64,000 nt of DNA from positions 186,001-250,000 of the forward strand of contig BSBG01000004.1 of the NCBI GenBank assembly GCA_030159235.1, given 5' to 3'. Position 1 is the stretch's first letter. Every line of letters starts with the position of its first letter. Below the pieces are notes generated by a model that was not told where the DNA came from, did not search any database, and saw nothing but the letters and a program-made list of their open reading frames with translations. Position numbers and translations under genes: made by a program. Source of the stretch: Bacillus safensis (GTDB taxonomy: Bacteria; Bacillota; Bacilli; Bacillales; Bacillaceae). Below, piece after piece: positions 49,223 to 59,179 of this stretch.

Positions 49223-51532
49223 TTAAGCTTCTTCCTGTTTCATTTTTCTTATGTTCCAAGCAAAGTAAGCTGTTGTTGCTGCCATCATGATGATCGCAAC
49301 TGTTCCAAGAATCGCTGCTTGATGCCATAAATAGCTGTCATCACCGCTTGCAATGATCGTTCTAAATCCATTGATTGTATACGTCATTGGAAGCAGACTA
49401 TGAATGACTTGGAAGAATTTCGGCACAAGCTCAAGCGGGAACGTCCCAGCACTTGCTGCGAGCTGAAGAACCAAGATAATAACAGCAATGAAGCGTCCTG
49501 GGTTCCCCATTGTTGTCGCCAGAAGCTGAATAATCGCTAAGAACGTCAGACTGACGATGATCGCAAAGAGATAGAAGCGCCAGAGACTTTCCACCTCAAG
49601 ACCAAGCCCAAAAATGAGCAAGGAGCTTGCAATAACTGCTTGCAGGATACCAACAAAAAGGAGCACACTATATTTGCTGACAAACCATTCAAACGCATTT
49701 CTAGGGCGTCCAGCAGGGTCTTTCATTGGGAATACAACGGTCAGCATGAGAGCCCCTACAAAGAGTCCCATCGATAAAATATAAGGTGTAAGCCCTGTTC
49801 CATAATTATCAATCTTTTTCACTGTATCGTTTTCTGTTTTAACTGGACTCGCAATCATATTGTAATTGTCTTGACCCGCATCAATTTCTCCTGTTTCATC
49901 AGCGGCGCTTTTTAACTTATCGGACAGCTTCCCTGTACCGCTCTTTAAATCTCCCAATCCTTTATCGAGTGATTTTGAGCCTTCAGCAAGCTTAGATGTA
50001 TTGCTTTGAATACTTGTTGAGCCACTTTCCAGCTTATTTAACGCTGCGCTCAGCTGGCTTGAACCATTCGCAAGCTTATCTGCACCGCTTTTCGCTGTAT
50101 CAAGCTTTCCATTTGCTGTTTGCAGGCCATCCTGCAACTTGCCTTGACCTGACTGAAGCTTCAGTGCACCTTGATACAATTTATTCGTACCAGATGTCAT
50201 TTGATCAATCGCATTTTGTATGGCGACTGTAGAGGTATACAGCTGTTCTGTTTTCTCTGGCAGCTGTTTAACTTGCTGCAGCTGAGCTTTTGCAGAAGCA
50301 ACCGCAGATTGAACCTCACTTGCATCAGGCAGTTCCTGCAAGGCTGCTAAGCTTTGCTCGAGTCCAGATAGATCAGGCAGTTCGATTTTAGGCAGACTGT
50401 TAAGCTGATCCATTGCCGCCTTTTTCTCTTCATCTGTCATTGAGCTGTTTTGGATGATGCTTTTTACTTGAGCATCTCGATTCGATAGCGCTTCTTTTAA
50501 TGAAGCAAGTTTTGTACTGAACGTTTTCGCGTCTTTTTTCACCTGATCGAGTTTAGGCGCCATCTTTTCAAGATTCGCTAATTCTGGTGACGACAAGACT
50601 TTTTCTACTGCTTCAATTTTTTCAGAAAAAGATTGTGCTTTGTTATTAAGTTGCTCAACGCCTGCTGTGAATTGCGGCATTTTAGAAGCGAGCTGCTGAT
50701 GTCCTTCACGGCTTGTGTTTAACCCTTCGGTCAATGTATCAATTCCTGTACCAAGCTCACCAAATTTCTGATCGATGGTTTGATAGCCTGTTAAGAGCTG
50801 ACCAAGTCCGCTGTCAAGGGACTGTATGCCAGTGTTCAATTCACCCATTTTACCGGCAAACTGATGAACACCTTCGCTATAGGTTAACGTTCCCTCAGCC
50901 AATTTTGCTAAATTGTCTTTTAGCTTTTGACTGCCATCTTTTGCACTCTTTGTTCCATCATTAATTTTTTTCGCACCGTCGCTTGCTTGATCTAATCCTT
51001 TTGCAATCGTTTTGAAGTTATCAAAAATGACCTCTGCATAATTTTGTGTGACTTCCTTTGAAACCGAATCTTTTAATTTGATGATGGCATTATTCGCAAT
51101 TTGTGAAGCGGCATAGTTGACGCCTGGATTCGTATAATATTTCAGATTCGATTTTTTTGGATGTTTATCAAGCACTGTACTTGCATTTTTCGAGAAATCC
51201 TTTGGAATTTCCACGACGAGGTAATAATCCTCTTGATTTAAGCCCTTCACGGCCTTTTCCTCACTATCGACAAAGTTCCATTTGAAATTATCATCTTTCT
51301 TTAATTTCTTCACTAAATCATCGCCGACATGCAGTGTTTTCCCATCATAGTGACTGCCTTCATCCAAATTGACAACCGCTACAGGCAATTGATCAACTGT
51401 ACCATATGGATCCCAGTACGCTTTTAAGAATACGCCACTGTAAATCAACGGAATAAACAAGACAGCTAAAATCGGGATCAGTAGTTTTTTGCTCGTGACA
51501 ATATCTTTCCATTGATTCCGAATTAAATTCAT
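49223..51532 (-). CDS. yhgE: YhgE/Pip-family membrane protein
   Basis: A 769 aa membrane protein. One hydrophobic segment lies near residues 15-35, then a very long extracellular region (about 40-550) rich in coiled-coil repeats such as LDSGLGQLLTGYQT and LNKLESGSTSIQSN, then five or six transmembrane segments at the end. The family includes lactococcal phage infection protein Pip and type VII-associated YueB-like proteins. It is cotranscribed with the TetR-type yhgD gene, so its expression is probably induced by a ligand. Confidence 0.9.
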   Translation of the reverse strand: MNLIRNQWKDIVTSKKLLIPILAVLFIPLIYSGVFLKAYWDPYGTVDQLPVAVVNLDEGSHYDGKTLHVGDDLVKKLKKDDNFKWNFVDSEEKAVKGLNQEDYYLVVEIPKDFSKNASTVLDKHPKKSNLKYYTNPGVNYAASQIANNAIIKLKDSVSKEVTQNYAEVIFDNFKTIAKGLDQASDGAKKINDGTKSAKDGSQKLKDNLAKLAEGTLTYSEGVHQFAGKMGELNTGIQSLDSGLGQLLTGYQTIDQKFGELGTGIDTLTEGLNTSREGHQQLASKMPQFTAGVEQLNNKAQSFSEKIEAVEKVLSSPELANLEKMAPKLDQVKKDAKTFSTKLASLKEALSNRDAQVKSIIQNSSMTDEEKKAAMDQLNSLPKIELPDLSGLEQSLAALQELPDASEVQSAVASAKAQLQQVKQLPEKTEQLYTSTVAIQNAIDQMTSGTNKLYQGALKLQSGQGKLQDGLQTANGKLDTAKSGADKLANGSSQLSAALNKLESGSTSIQSNTSKLAEGSKSLDKGLGDLKSGTGKLSDKLKSAADETGEIDAGQDNYNMIASPVKTENDTVKKIDNYGTGLTPYILSMGLFVGALMLTVVFPMKDPAGRPRNAFEWFVSKYSVLLFVGILQAVIASSLLIFGLGLEVESLWRFYLFAIIVSLTFLAIIQLLATTMGNPGRFIAVIILVLQLAASAGTFPLELVPKFFQVIHSLLPMTYTINGFRTIIASGDDSYLWHQAAILGTVAIIMMAATTAYFAWNIRKMKQEEA

Positions 51533-51554
51533 TGCTGTTTTCCTCCCATAGATG

Positions 51555-51581
51555 AATGACTAAATTAAGAATTTGGTCATT
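51555..51581. promoter_or_regulatory. YhgD-type operator upstream of yhgE
   Basis: A 27 bp site with AATGACTA at the left and TTTGGTCATT at the right, an imperfect dyad (AATGAC/GTCATT). It has the same length and ends as the site at 52191-52217. It lies between yhgD and yhgE, so yhgE may have its own repressed promoter. Confidence 0.75.
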
Positions 51582-51597
51582 TGAACTCAAAAAAAAA

Positions 51598-52176
51598 TTA
51601 CATTGTTGCTGAAAGCCCTTTGAGTATATAAAGCTCTAGGGATTCGGCCACCTCTTCTTTTGTTAAAGGCTCGTATCGCTTTTCCCAATCAAAAATAAGT
51701 GCAATATATAGTTTCACCATCACAAATGCAGTCAATTCAGGATCACAAGGCTTAATGTCTCCTTTTTCAATCGCTTCTTTTACTTTCGATTGAATATAGC
51801 GAATGATCATTTGCTCCATCTTCTCAATCATTTCCTTGACGGCTGACGTGCCAAGCTCTGCATTTTCCTGAAAGATTTTAATTGTGAGCTGGTGGTTTTT
51901 TCTAAATTCCAATATTGCAAAGAGTGCTAAGTGAAGGTTTTCAGAGAAACTATTTTTCTCATCAATTGCCTCATCTGCAATTTCCCTCATCTCCATTAAA
52001 AGAGAGGTGAAAATTTCATCAAACAGCTCTTCTTTGTTTTTGAAAAAGGTATAAATGGTGCCTTTCCCAACGTTGGCAAGCTTCGCCACAAGGTCCATTG
52101 TGGTCGCTTTATACCCGAATTGAGTAAATGCCTTCGTTGCCCCATCTAAAATCATTTGTCTCCTATCAACACTCAT
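51598..52176 (-). CDS. yhgD: TetR-family regulator YhgD
   Basis: A 192 aa repressor. The N-terminal helix-turn-helix is typical (ILDGATKAFTQFGYKATTMD, then LVAKLANVGKGTIYTFFKNK, EELFDEI). The C-terminal ligand domain has no specific motif. It lies directly upstream of yhgE and is flanked by two matching 27 bp sites, so it probably represses itself and yhgE. Confidence 0.9.
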   Translation of the reverse strand: MSVDRRQMILDGATKAFTQFGYKATTMDLVAKLANVGKGTIYTFFKNKEELFDEIFTSLLMEMREIADEAIDEKNSFSENLHLALFAILEFRKNHQLTIKIFQENAELGTSAVKEMIEKMEQMIIRYIQSKVKEAIEKGDIKPCDPELTAFVMVKLYIALIFDWEKRYEPLTKEEVAESLELYILKGLSATM

Positions 52177-52190
52177 GATCTCACTCCCAA

Positions 52191-52217
52191 AATGACTATA
52201 TGAACGTTTTGGTCATT
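52191..52217. promoter_or_regulatory. YhgD-type operator upstream of yhgD
   Basis: A 27 bp site with AATGACTA at the left and TTTTGGTCATT at the right, matching the site before yhgE in length and both ends. It starts 15 bp upstream of the yhgD start codon. Confidence 0.75.
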
Positions 52218-52312
52218 AAGTACAGAAAGTAATATACCACATCCTTTTCCCCGGATGCAACAACTTTGTTCACTTTTATGATTCACAACTCTTTTTGTAT
52301 TATTCGAACACG

Positions 52313-52347
52313 AAAAACTCCCTTTCCATAACAGAAAAGGGAGTTTG
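52313..52347 (-). terminator. Terminator of the hemEHY operon
   Basis: On the minus strand AAACTCCCTTT and AAAGGGAGTTT pair perfectly over a 10 nt loop and are followed by TT. It lies just past the hemY stop. Confidence 0.92.
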
Positions 52348-52350
52348 TTT

Positions 52351-53763
52351 TTATGAAAATAGGTAAGATACAGCTTCTGAGATAGCGGCTTTTCCTTGAT
52401 CAATACAATCAGGAATTCCAACACCTTCAAAAGCAGCACCTGTGATATAAATACCAGGGTATGATTGCTTAAACGTTTCTCGCATGTTCGAAATGGCTTT
52501 TTGATGACCAACGTGATATTGCGGCATGCTCGTCTTCCAGCGGGTCACTGTCGTCAGTTCTGGATCTGCTTTAATATCCATGATTTTTTTCAAATCCTCC
52601 AGCACAATGCTGACGATTTGATGGTCTGACTGCTCGACAATTGATTCGTCGCCAGCTTTCCCTACATACGCACGCAAAAGAGTTTTTCCTTTAGGAGCTG
52701 TATGCGGCCATTTTTTGTTCGTCCACGTACAGGCAGTAATAGAGAAATCACTGTTTCTTGAGATGACAAAACCAGTGCCGTCATATTCATTATGAACATC
52801 CTCTTCTTTAAAACCGAGTGCAACCGTTGCAACAGAAGTAGATGTCATGTCATGCAAGTACTCAAGCCCTGCTTCTTTTGGAAACATGGAATAGATTGAT
52901 TGATGCGGAGTTGTCACAATGGCTGAATTGGCAAAAAGCGTTTGACCGCTGTCTAATTGCACGCCATAGCCTCCATCTGTTTTTTCAATCTGCTTCACTT
53001 TTGTCCCTTTATAAACCGTTGTCAGCTTGAGCTTACTTTCTACTGCTTCAACAAGCGCTTGCAGTCCTTGATTGATCGTTTGGAACTGCCCTTGTTTTTT
53101 CGCTGTCACTTGCTGCGCTTTCGCATGCTGCTGTGATTTTTTCATCCCAAGAATCAAACTGCGATGCTGCTGTTCTGTTTGATAAAACTGCGGGAAGGTG
53201 GACATTAAACTCAGGCGGTCAATATCTCCTGCATAAATGCCTGAGAGAAGCGGCTCGATTAAATTCTCAACAACCTCATCGCCCACCCGTCTTCTAAAAA
53301 ATTCACCGAGAGACTGATCTTCTGTCTGCTTGCTTTTTGGCAATACGAAATCCATTGCCGCTCTCGCTTTTCCTGCAACTGAAAAAAGACCGGTTGTGAT
53401 GAATGGGCTGATTTGAGTTGGAATACCCATGACAGCGCCCTTTGGCATCGGGTGAAGGGTTTCATTGACTAGTACATACGCTTGCCCAGTTTCATTATTG
53501 ACGAGCTGACTCGCGAGACCAACATCCTTCGCCAGCTGCGGTCCACTGACCTTTCTTTCTAAAAATGAATCAGGTCCACGTTCAATGATGTAGCCATCTT
53601 TATATAAAGTTTGTATTTTTCCACCTAGCCTAGGGCTTGCCTCAATAAGAGATATTTGAATGGGAAGACCTTTTTCTTCGACTTCCTTTTCCAAATAGAA
53701 GGCGGCGGCTAAACCAGTGATGCCACCGCCAATGATGACAAGGTGTTTTTGATTGTCATGCAT
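52351..53763 (-). CDS. hemY: Coproporphyrinogen III oxidase HemY
   Basis: A 470 aa FAD enzyme, the same length as B. subtilis HemY as I recall. The dinucleotide fold is VIIGGGITGLAAAFYLEKE at about residues 9-27, with GGKIQT near 42; the C-terminus carries ITGAAFEGVGIPDCIDQGKA. In Gram-positive bacteria it oxidises coproporphyrinogen III to coproporphyrin III. The ATG at 53763 is preferred on homology; upstream in-frame starts overlap hemH. Third gene of the hemEHY operon. Confidence 0.94.
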   Translation of the reverse strand: MHDNQKHLVIIGGGITGLAAAFYLEKEVEEKGLPIQISLIEASPRLGGKIQTLYKDGYIIERGPDSFLERKVSGPQLAKDVGLASQLVNNETGQAYVLVNETLHPMPKGAVMGIPTQISPFITTGLFSVAGKARAAMDFVLPKSKQTEDQSLGEFFRRRVGDEVVENLIEPLLSGIYAGDIDRLSLMSTFPQFYQTEQQHRSLILGMKKSQQHAKAQQVTAKKQGQFQTINQGLQALVEAVESKLKLTTVYKGTKVKQIEKTDGGYGVQLDSGQTLFANSAIVTTPHQSIYSMFPKEAGLEYLHDMTSTSVATVALGFKEEDVHNEYDGTGFVISRNSDFSITACTWTNKKWPHTAPKGKTLLRAYVGKAGDESIVEQSDHQIVSIVLEDLKKIMDIKADPELTTVTRWKTSMPQYHVGHQKAISNMRETFKQSYPGIYITGAAFEGVGIPDCIDQGKAAISEAVSYLFS

Positions 53764-53785
53764 AGGATCGCCTTCTTTTATATAA

Positions 53786-54724
53786 TTACTTGCTTTCGTC
53801 AAGCTTCTTTAATACAACTGTTGCCAGAGCATCAATAAATGCAGGTTTCGCATTTGGCATTTCTGGACGATAGTAGGCTGCACCGATTTCATCTGTCACG
53901 ACTTTACATTCATAATCGTTGTCGTATAACACTTCAAGATGGTCAGCAACAAAACCAACAGGCACATATACGAACGTTTTATAGCCTTTTTGTTCGAATA
54001 GGTCACGTGTTAAGTCTTGCACGTCTGGTCCAAGCCATGGATCAGGCGTGTTGCCTTCACTTTGCCAGCCAATTTCAAAATGTTCAACTCCAGCACCGCC
54101 TGCAATCATTTTGGCAGATTGTGCGAGCTGATCAGGATATGGATCTCCTGCTGCAATAATTTTTTCAGGAAGGCTGTGTGCAGACACAATAAGTACCGCT
54201 GATTCTCTTTCCTCTTGACCCATCGATGCATACGTATCCTTCACTTGTTTCACCCAATAGTCCACAAACTTCGGCTCATCGTACCAGCTTTCAACAGACG
54301 TAATCTTCAGATTGCCAAGCTTGTCTGCCTCTTCTTGTGCACGTTTGTTATACGATTTCACACTAAAGGTTGAGAAATGTGGTGCAAGGACAATACTCAC
54401 AGCTTCTGTGATGCCGTCTTGATGCATTTTTGCAACTGCATCCTCAATGAACGGCTCGATATGTTTTAAACCAATATAGACATGAAATTCAATATGGTCT
54501 TGGATTTCATTCAAGTGGTCACACAAACCATTTGCCTGCTGTTCTGTAATTTTTGATAAAGGAGATATACCGCCGATCGCCTTGTAGCGGTCCTTTAAAT
54601 CTTGCAGCATCTCTGGCTCTGGCTTTCTCCCTCTGCGAATATGTGTATAATAACGCTCAATGTCTTCTTCTTGATATGGCGTACCATATGCCATGACAAG
54701 AAGCCCCATTTTCTTTTTCTCCAA
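53786..54724 (-). CDS. hemH: Coproporphyrin ferrochelatase HemH
   Basis: A 312 aa ferrochelatase that inserts iron into coproporphyrin III. Key segments are [20 protein letters not shown] near the start, [10 protein letters not shown] with the active-site His near residue 183, and [15 protein letters not shown] near 225-240. The start is probably the TTG at 54724, with AAGGAG 8 nt upstream; the track-like longer start at 54733 leaves no spacing. It lies between hemE and hemY. Confidence 0.94.
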   Translation of the reverse strand: MEKKKMGLLVMAYGTPYQEEDIERYYTHIRRGRKPEPEMLQDLKDRYKAIGGISPLSKITEQQANGLCDHLNEIQDHIEFHVYIGLKHIEPFIEDAVAKMHQDGITEAVSIVLAPHFSTFSVKSYNKRAQEEADKLGNLKITSVESWYDEPKFVDYWVKQVKDTYASMGQEERESAVLIVSAHSLPEKIIAAGDPYPDQLAQSAKMIAGGAGVEHFEIGWQSEGNTPDPWLGPDVQDLTRDLFEQKGYKTFVYVPVGFVADHLEVLYDNDYECKVVTDEIGAAYYRPEMPNAKPAFIDALATVVLKKLDESK

Positions 54725-54756
54725 AACCAACACTCCTTCAGATCATTTGAAATAGT

Positions 54757-55815
54757 TTAGATGGATGATTTTTTATGTTTCGCTGAATAGTCGTGAATAA
54801 AATCTGTCAGCCTCTTTAACGTATCTGGTGAGACATCAGGAAATACCCCATGACCTAAGTTAAAGATGAAGTGATCTGATTTCATTCCTTGATCTAAAAT
54901 ATCTTTTGCTCTTTCTTCAATGACATTCCAAGGAGCAAGTAAAATGGTTGGATCCAGATTCCCTTGTAACGTTTTTGTGAGTCCTTCTTTTCTCGCTTCA
55001 TCTACACTCATACGCCAATCCAGTCCAACGACATCAAGCGGTAGGTCATGCCAATCTTTCGCTAAATGGCTTGCACCAACTCCGTACATAATCATTGGTA
55101 CGTTCTCAGACTTCAGCTCTGTGAAAATCCGCTGCATGACAGGCTTAATGAATGTCCGGTAATCTGCTGCATTTAAAGCGCCAACCCATGAATCGAAGAT
55201 TTGAAATGCACTGATCCCTGCTTTTACCTGCGCGCGTATGTACGTGATCGTCATATCAGCTAATTTGTTCATCAGCAGCATCCATGCCTCAGGCTCACTG
55301 TACATTAGCGCCTTTGTTTTATGGTAATTTTTAGATGGGCCGCCTTCAATCATATAGCTTGCCATCGTAAATGGTGCACCAGCAAACCCGATGAGCGGTA
55401 CATTCAGCTGCTCCTTCGTTAAAAGCTGAATGGTATCAAGCACATATGGCAGGTCTTCTTCAGGATGAAGCTCCCCAAGACGTTCGATATCTGCTTTTGT
55501 ACGAATCGGTGAATCAATCACAGGTCCAATTCCATTTTTAATTTCAACGTCCACTCCAATAGCTGGAAGCGGAGTCATAATATCTTTATATAAAATAGCG
55601 GCATCTACACCATATTGTTCTACAGGAAGTCTTGTTACATAAGCACATAATTCTGGCTGATGCGTAATTTCAAATAGCCCGTATTTTTCTTTAAGGGCAC
55701 GATATTCAGGCTGTGAGCGTCCTGCCTGTCTCATATACCAAACTGGTACATGATCTGTTTTTTCCCCTTTACACGCCTTTAAGAACGTGTCATTAAAAGC
55801 TTTCGTTTTTCCCAT
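54757..55815 (-). CDS. hemE: Uroporphyrinogen decarboxylase HemE
   Basis: A 352 aa enzyme converting uroporphyrinogen III to coproporphyrinogen III. The first signature [16 protein letters not shown] lies at about residues 24-39 and the second, [17 protein letters not shown], near 140-156. It is the first gene of the hemEHY operon. An inverted repeat at 55874-55910 lies in its promoter region. Confidence 0.95.
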   Translation of the reverse strand: MGKTKAFNDTFLKACKGEKTDHVPVWYMRQAGRSQPEYRALKEKYGLFEITHQPELCAYVTRLPVEQYGVDAAILYKDIMTPLPAIGVDVEIKNGIGPVIDSPIRTKADIERLGELHPEEDLPYVLDTIQLLTKEQLNVPLIGFAGAPFTMASYMIEGGPSKNYHKTKALMYSEPEAWMLLMNKLADMTITYIRAQVKAGISAFQIFDSWVGALNAADYRTFIKPVMQRIFTELKSENVPMIMYGVGASHLAKDWHDLPLDVVGLDWRMSVDEARKEGLTKTLQGNLDPTILLAPWNVIEERAKDILDQGMKSDHFIFNLGHGVFPDVSPDTLKRLTDFIHDYSAKHKKSSI

Positions 55816-55873
55816 TACCTCTCATTCCACCTTTCGCCTTACACTCTCTTTTTGTACAAGGCTCAAACCTGCC

Positions 55874-55910
55874 TTTACTATACCGCTTTTTCAAGGCACG
55901 GTATACTAAA
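55874..55910. promoter_or_regulatory. Inverted repeat in the hemE promoter region
   Basis: TTTACTATACCG at 55874-55885 and CGGTATACTAAA at 55899-55910 form a dyad with 11 of 12 positions paired and a 13 nt spacer. On the minus strand it contains TATAGT, a possible -10 box. It looks like an operator overlapping the hemEHY promoter; the regulator is unknown. Confidence 0.55.
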
Positions 55911-55940
55911 CCAGCTCAATGTTCAAAAAATCGCCGAATA

Positions 55941-58076
55941 TTAACGACCAAATGCCTCTGGCTTGACATACGCACTGCCTTCGCTTTCTTCTTGCGTTTG
56001 GGTATTATATGGAACAACTTTATACTCTGCATCTGAAAACACATTGGCATACGGCATTGTATAGCTGTTTACGCCTGTCACTGAGTCGATCAGCGTCTCG
56101 CTGCCGTTTCTCTTTTCATAAATGCGATATTCAACGCGTTTATCCTTCTGCTCATCCCATGACAGCTCTAATGTAAACAATCCTTTGATTTTAAACGCAT
56201 AACGTGCTTCAAATCCTGTTAATCCTTCTAAATGAATCGGTGATTGAAGTTCTTTAATTCCATCTGGCTTTTCAAATGTTTCATTGGTGATTTGAGCTGC
56301 TGTTAAAATATCTTTAAACAACTGCACTGGGTATTGACTGCCGCCAGTTAAATAGTGGCTGTTATCGGTTTTGTCATACCCCATCCAAATCGCACCGGTT
56401 GTACTTGGCGTATAGCCGGCAAACCAAGCATCCTTTGTAGCACCTTTCACACCCGAATAAGTGGTGGTACCTGTTTTACCTGCTAAATCTCCAGCGTATG
56501 AACCGCTCTGGGCTGTTCCGCCTTTGACGACTTGCTGGAGCATTCTTGTCATATTCCAAGCATTCTGTACGCTAAATACTCGTTCTTGCTTACTGCGATT
56601 CTTCTCGACAGTTTCTCCTTCATCATTGGTGATTTTCTGAATGAAGAAAGGCTTTTTATATACGCCTTCATTCGCAAATGTATGGAAGGCTCCCGCGATT
56701 TGTAATGGAGAAACCCCTTTTTCTAAACCGCCAAGTGCTATGGCTAGTCCTTTATCCGAGATATCAATTCCCATTTTCTCGAGATATGATTTCGACGTAT
56801 CAATGCCCAGCTGACTTAACGTCCACACTGCTGCGGTATTTTTACTTTTCATGAGAGCATCTACCATTGTGACCCTGCCTTCATACTGCCCATCGTAATT
56901 CTTTGGTGAATAGCCGTCATAGCTTTTCTCCTTATCTTCCAGCAGTGAATAAGGTCTGAATTTTTTCTCCTGCAACGCCGGACCGTAAACAGCTATTGGC
57001 TTGAAGACAGAACCAGGCTGTCTAACAGCTGTGACTCTGTTATAACCTCTTGCCTGATAATCTCGTCCGCCTATCGCTGCTTTTACTCCACCAGTTACGT
57101 TGTCTATAAACACAGCACTGCTTTCAGGAGAACCGCTTTTTCCCGGGAAATAACGGTTGTTCTTCATCGCATCATAAGCAACTTTTTGCAGATTCATATC
57201 GATTGGAACTGTAATGGTATAGCCGCCTTGAAGCAATTGTTCATGTGAAATGGCATACACTGATTCTGCTTCTTTAATGATGAGATCGACATAGCTATCC
57301 ACCCAAGGCGTTTCTGATTTCTTTTTCAAATGAATGCCTAATGTTCTCCCTTTTGCTTCTACTGCTTCTGTTGAAGACAAATATCCTTGTTCATTCATTA
57401 AATTCAAGATGGTGTCACGCCTTTGTTTATTTTTATCAGGATGTAAAACAGGAGAGTAAGAAGACGGTGCCTTTGGCATCGCAGCCAGTGTAGCACCTTC
57501 GCTGACCGTTAAATCTTTGACATCCTTACTAAAATAATAATTGGCTGCTGCCTGAATACCATAAACGCCATGGCCGAAGTAAAGCTGATTCAAATACATC
57601 TCAAGCAGCTTATCCTTTGAATAATCTCTTTCTAAATTAATGGCAATAATGACTTCTTTTGTTTTACGGAGAAAGGTTTTATCATTTGTGAGAAAAATAT
57701 TTTTTGCGAGCTGCTGAGTAATTGTACTGCCGCCCTCTACCTTTCCTCCTGCTAATATATCTCGATAAACCGCCCTTGAAATAGACTGTGCATCAATTCC
57801 ATGATGCTCATAAAAACGCTTATCCTCGACAGCGACAAATGCTTTCGCTACTTTATCAGGCACCTCTTTTAATGACACAGGGTCTCGATTTTCTGAATAC
57901 ATGCTTGTGAGTTCTTTTCCATTTTGATCAATGATTTTGGAGGAAGCATGAAAAACAAGCTTCTTTTCATCTATGACATAATGTCCTAAAAATAAAATGG
58001 TCAGATAGCCAATAAATGAAAGTACGATTGTACTTCCTGCAATGACTAATGGAATGATTATCTTCTTTTTCTTCAA
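55941..58076 (-). CDS. pbpF: Class A penicillin-binding protein PbpF
   Basis: A 711 aa bifunctional enzyme. A transmembrane anchor lies at about residues 8-30. The GT51 glycosyltransferase follows with VAVEDKRFYEHHGIDAQSIS and GGSTITQQLAKNIFL. The transpeptidase has SVFK in RQPGSVFKPIAVYG, SKN in LMKSKNTAAVWT, and KTG in LAGKTGTTTYSG. A fibronectin-like C-terminal domain ends the protein. It builds peptidoglycan; B. subtilis PbpF acts in germ-cell wall synthesis in the spore. Confidence 0.94.
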   Translation of the reverse strand: MKKKKIIIPLVIAGSTIVLSFIGYLTILFLGHYVIDEKKLVFHASSKIIDQNGKELTSMYSENRDPVSLKEVPDKVAKAFVAVEDKRFYEHHGIDAQSISRAVYRDILAGGKVEGGSTITQQLAKNIFLTNDKTFLRKTKEVIIAINLERDYSKDKLLEMYLNQLYFGHGVYGIQAAANYYFSKDVKDLTVSEGATLAAMPKAPSSYSPVLHPDKNKQRRDTILNLMNEQGYLSSTEAVEAKGRTLGIHLKKKSETPWVDSYVDLIIKEAESVYAISHEQLLQGGYTITVPIDMNLQKVAYDAMKNNRYFPGKSGSPESSAVFIDNVTGGVKAAIGGRDYQARGYNRVTAVRQPGSVFKPIAVYGPALQEKKFRPYSLLEDKEKSYDGYSPKNYDGQYEGRVTMVDALMKSKNTAAVWTLSQLGIDTSKSYLEKMGIDISDKGLAIALGGLEKGVSPLQIAGAFHTFANEGVYKKPFFIQKITNDEGETVEKNRSKQERVFSVQNAWNMTRMLQQVVKGGTAQSGSYAGDLAGKTGTTTYSGVKGATKDAWFAGYTPSTTGAIWMGYDKTDNSHYLTGGSQYPVQLFKDILTAAQITNETFEKPDGIKELQSPIHLEGLTGFEARYAFKIKGLFTLELSWDEQKDKRVEYRIYEKRNGSETLIDSVTGVNSYTMPYANVFSDAEYKVVPYNTQTQEESEGSAYVKPEAFGR

Positions 58077-58203
58077 ATTAGGTCACCTCATTCCTTTATA
58101 CGGATAGTATGGGATGTATTGCTTCATAATATGTTTTATGGATTGACTACCAAAGAATTATATATCATTCTTTTGTTATACTATCAAGCAGGAGGCGGTT
58201 TAG

Positions 58204-58689
58204 ATGAATTTCTATATTACATATGGAACAGCAGATTTTTTGCATAAAATCGCAAAGAAACATCATTTGGAAAGTCTGCTTTATATGGTCGGGAAAGAAC
58301 AAGCAGCTCTTTTTCATGAAACGGAGGGTGAGACTGTATTTAAAGCCCCTCATGCCTATGATGTGATTTATTCAAAAGGCGAGCTTGTCCAATCTGGTTT
58401 CGTCACCTTGAATCATATTCCTGTTAAGCTTGAAAGCAGAGCACTTTTTGAATCTACCTTTCAGAAGAAGACGAACATCTCAGAACATCAGCGGGGCTTC
58501 CAGGCTCTTCGTGTTTTAAGACCTCAAAAAGATGAAGAAATTTATTTGATTTTGACACTTTGGGAGTCAGAGGACTTATTTCAAGATTTTCAAGAATCAG
58601 AAGCATTCTTTCAGCCAAACGAGGATACAGGCTCCATCTTCTCTCGTCCTGCTTATCTCACATCCTACCATGCTGTCACAGACAATTAA
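58204..58689 (+). CDS. hmoB: Haem monooxygenase HmoB
   Basis: A 161 aa protein. The C-terminal half is an ABM-type ferredoxin-like domain (GFQALRVLRPQKDEEIYLIL, then LWESEDLFQDFQESEAF). N-terminal extension and position divergent from pbpF match B. subtilis HmoB (YhgC), which degrades haem to staphylobilin-type product with iron release. Proximity to the haem operon fits. AGGAGGCGG precedes the ATG. Confidence 0.88.
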   Translation: MNFYITYGTADFLHKIAKKHHLESLLYMVGKEQAALFHETEGETVFKAPHAYDVIYSKGELVQSGFVTLNHIPVKLESRALFESTFQKKTNISEHQRGFQALRVLRPQKDEEIYLILTLWESEDLFQDFQESEAFFQPNEDTGSIFSRPAYLTSYHAVTDN

Positions 58690-58711
58690 GGAAGCACTTC
58701 TTTTTTTCATC

Positions 58712-58738
58712 AAAAAAAGCCCAGCTACTGGGCTTTTC
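58712..58738. terminator. Bidirectional terminator after hmoB
   Basis: AAAAGCCCAG and CTGGGCTTTT form a perfect 10 bp stem over CTA, with A tract on the left and T tract on the right. It serves hmoB and the convergent zinc-ribbon gene. Confidence 0.93.
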
Positions 58739-58741
58739 ATG

Positions 58742-59029
58742 TTACCGGCTTCTTTTCAGCTCGTACCGATGAATCATCGGCTGAATCACATAGAAATTCA
58801 GCAATATCCATCCTAATAAGATTGGCCACTTCAACATTGGTGAAGCACCCTTCAATTGAATCAGCAGCACCAATAGCGGAATCAAGCAAATCATGAAAAA
58901 ACTCATCTTTGAGACAAACGTTTCTTTGATTTGATGCCGACAGCTTGGACACATCATCATTTTCGTATGTGATAAATGAAACTTTTCGACGAAAGAAAAT
59001 GCTTTTGCACAATTTGGACAGCTTCCCAA
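58742..59029 (-). CDS. Zinc-ribbon membrane protein (cxxc_20_cxxc type)
   Basis: A 95 aa protein: two CxxC pairs 20 residues apart (SCPNCAKAF near residue 4 and MCPSCRHQI near 27), then two hydrophobic helices at about 45-60 and 70-85. This is the TIGR04104 pattern, TRASH-like zinc ribbon plus membrane hairpin. The position corresponds to B. subtilis yhgB, but I am not sure they are orthologous. The start is TTG with GGAGG 8 nt upstream. Confidence 0.75.
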   Translation of the reverse strand: MGSCPNCAKAFSFVEKFHLSHTKMMMCPSCRHQIKETFVSKMSFFMICLIPLLVLLIQLKGASPMLKWPILLGWILLNFYVIQPMIHRYELKRSR

Positions 59030-59179
59030 ACGCTACTCCTCCCTTTTCCCTGCTTCATATCAACTTCGACTTTTAAGTAAAATGACCTTTTGATACTGAC
59101 CACGAAATCCTCTTCTGTTGAAAGATTCTAACAATTACAATACAATCAGTAAAAGAGCATGAAGGAGGTTTTCGAATCA

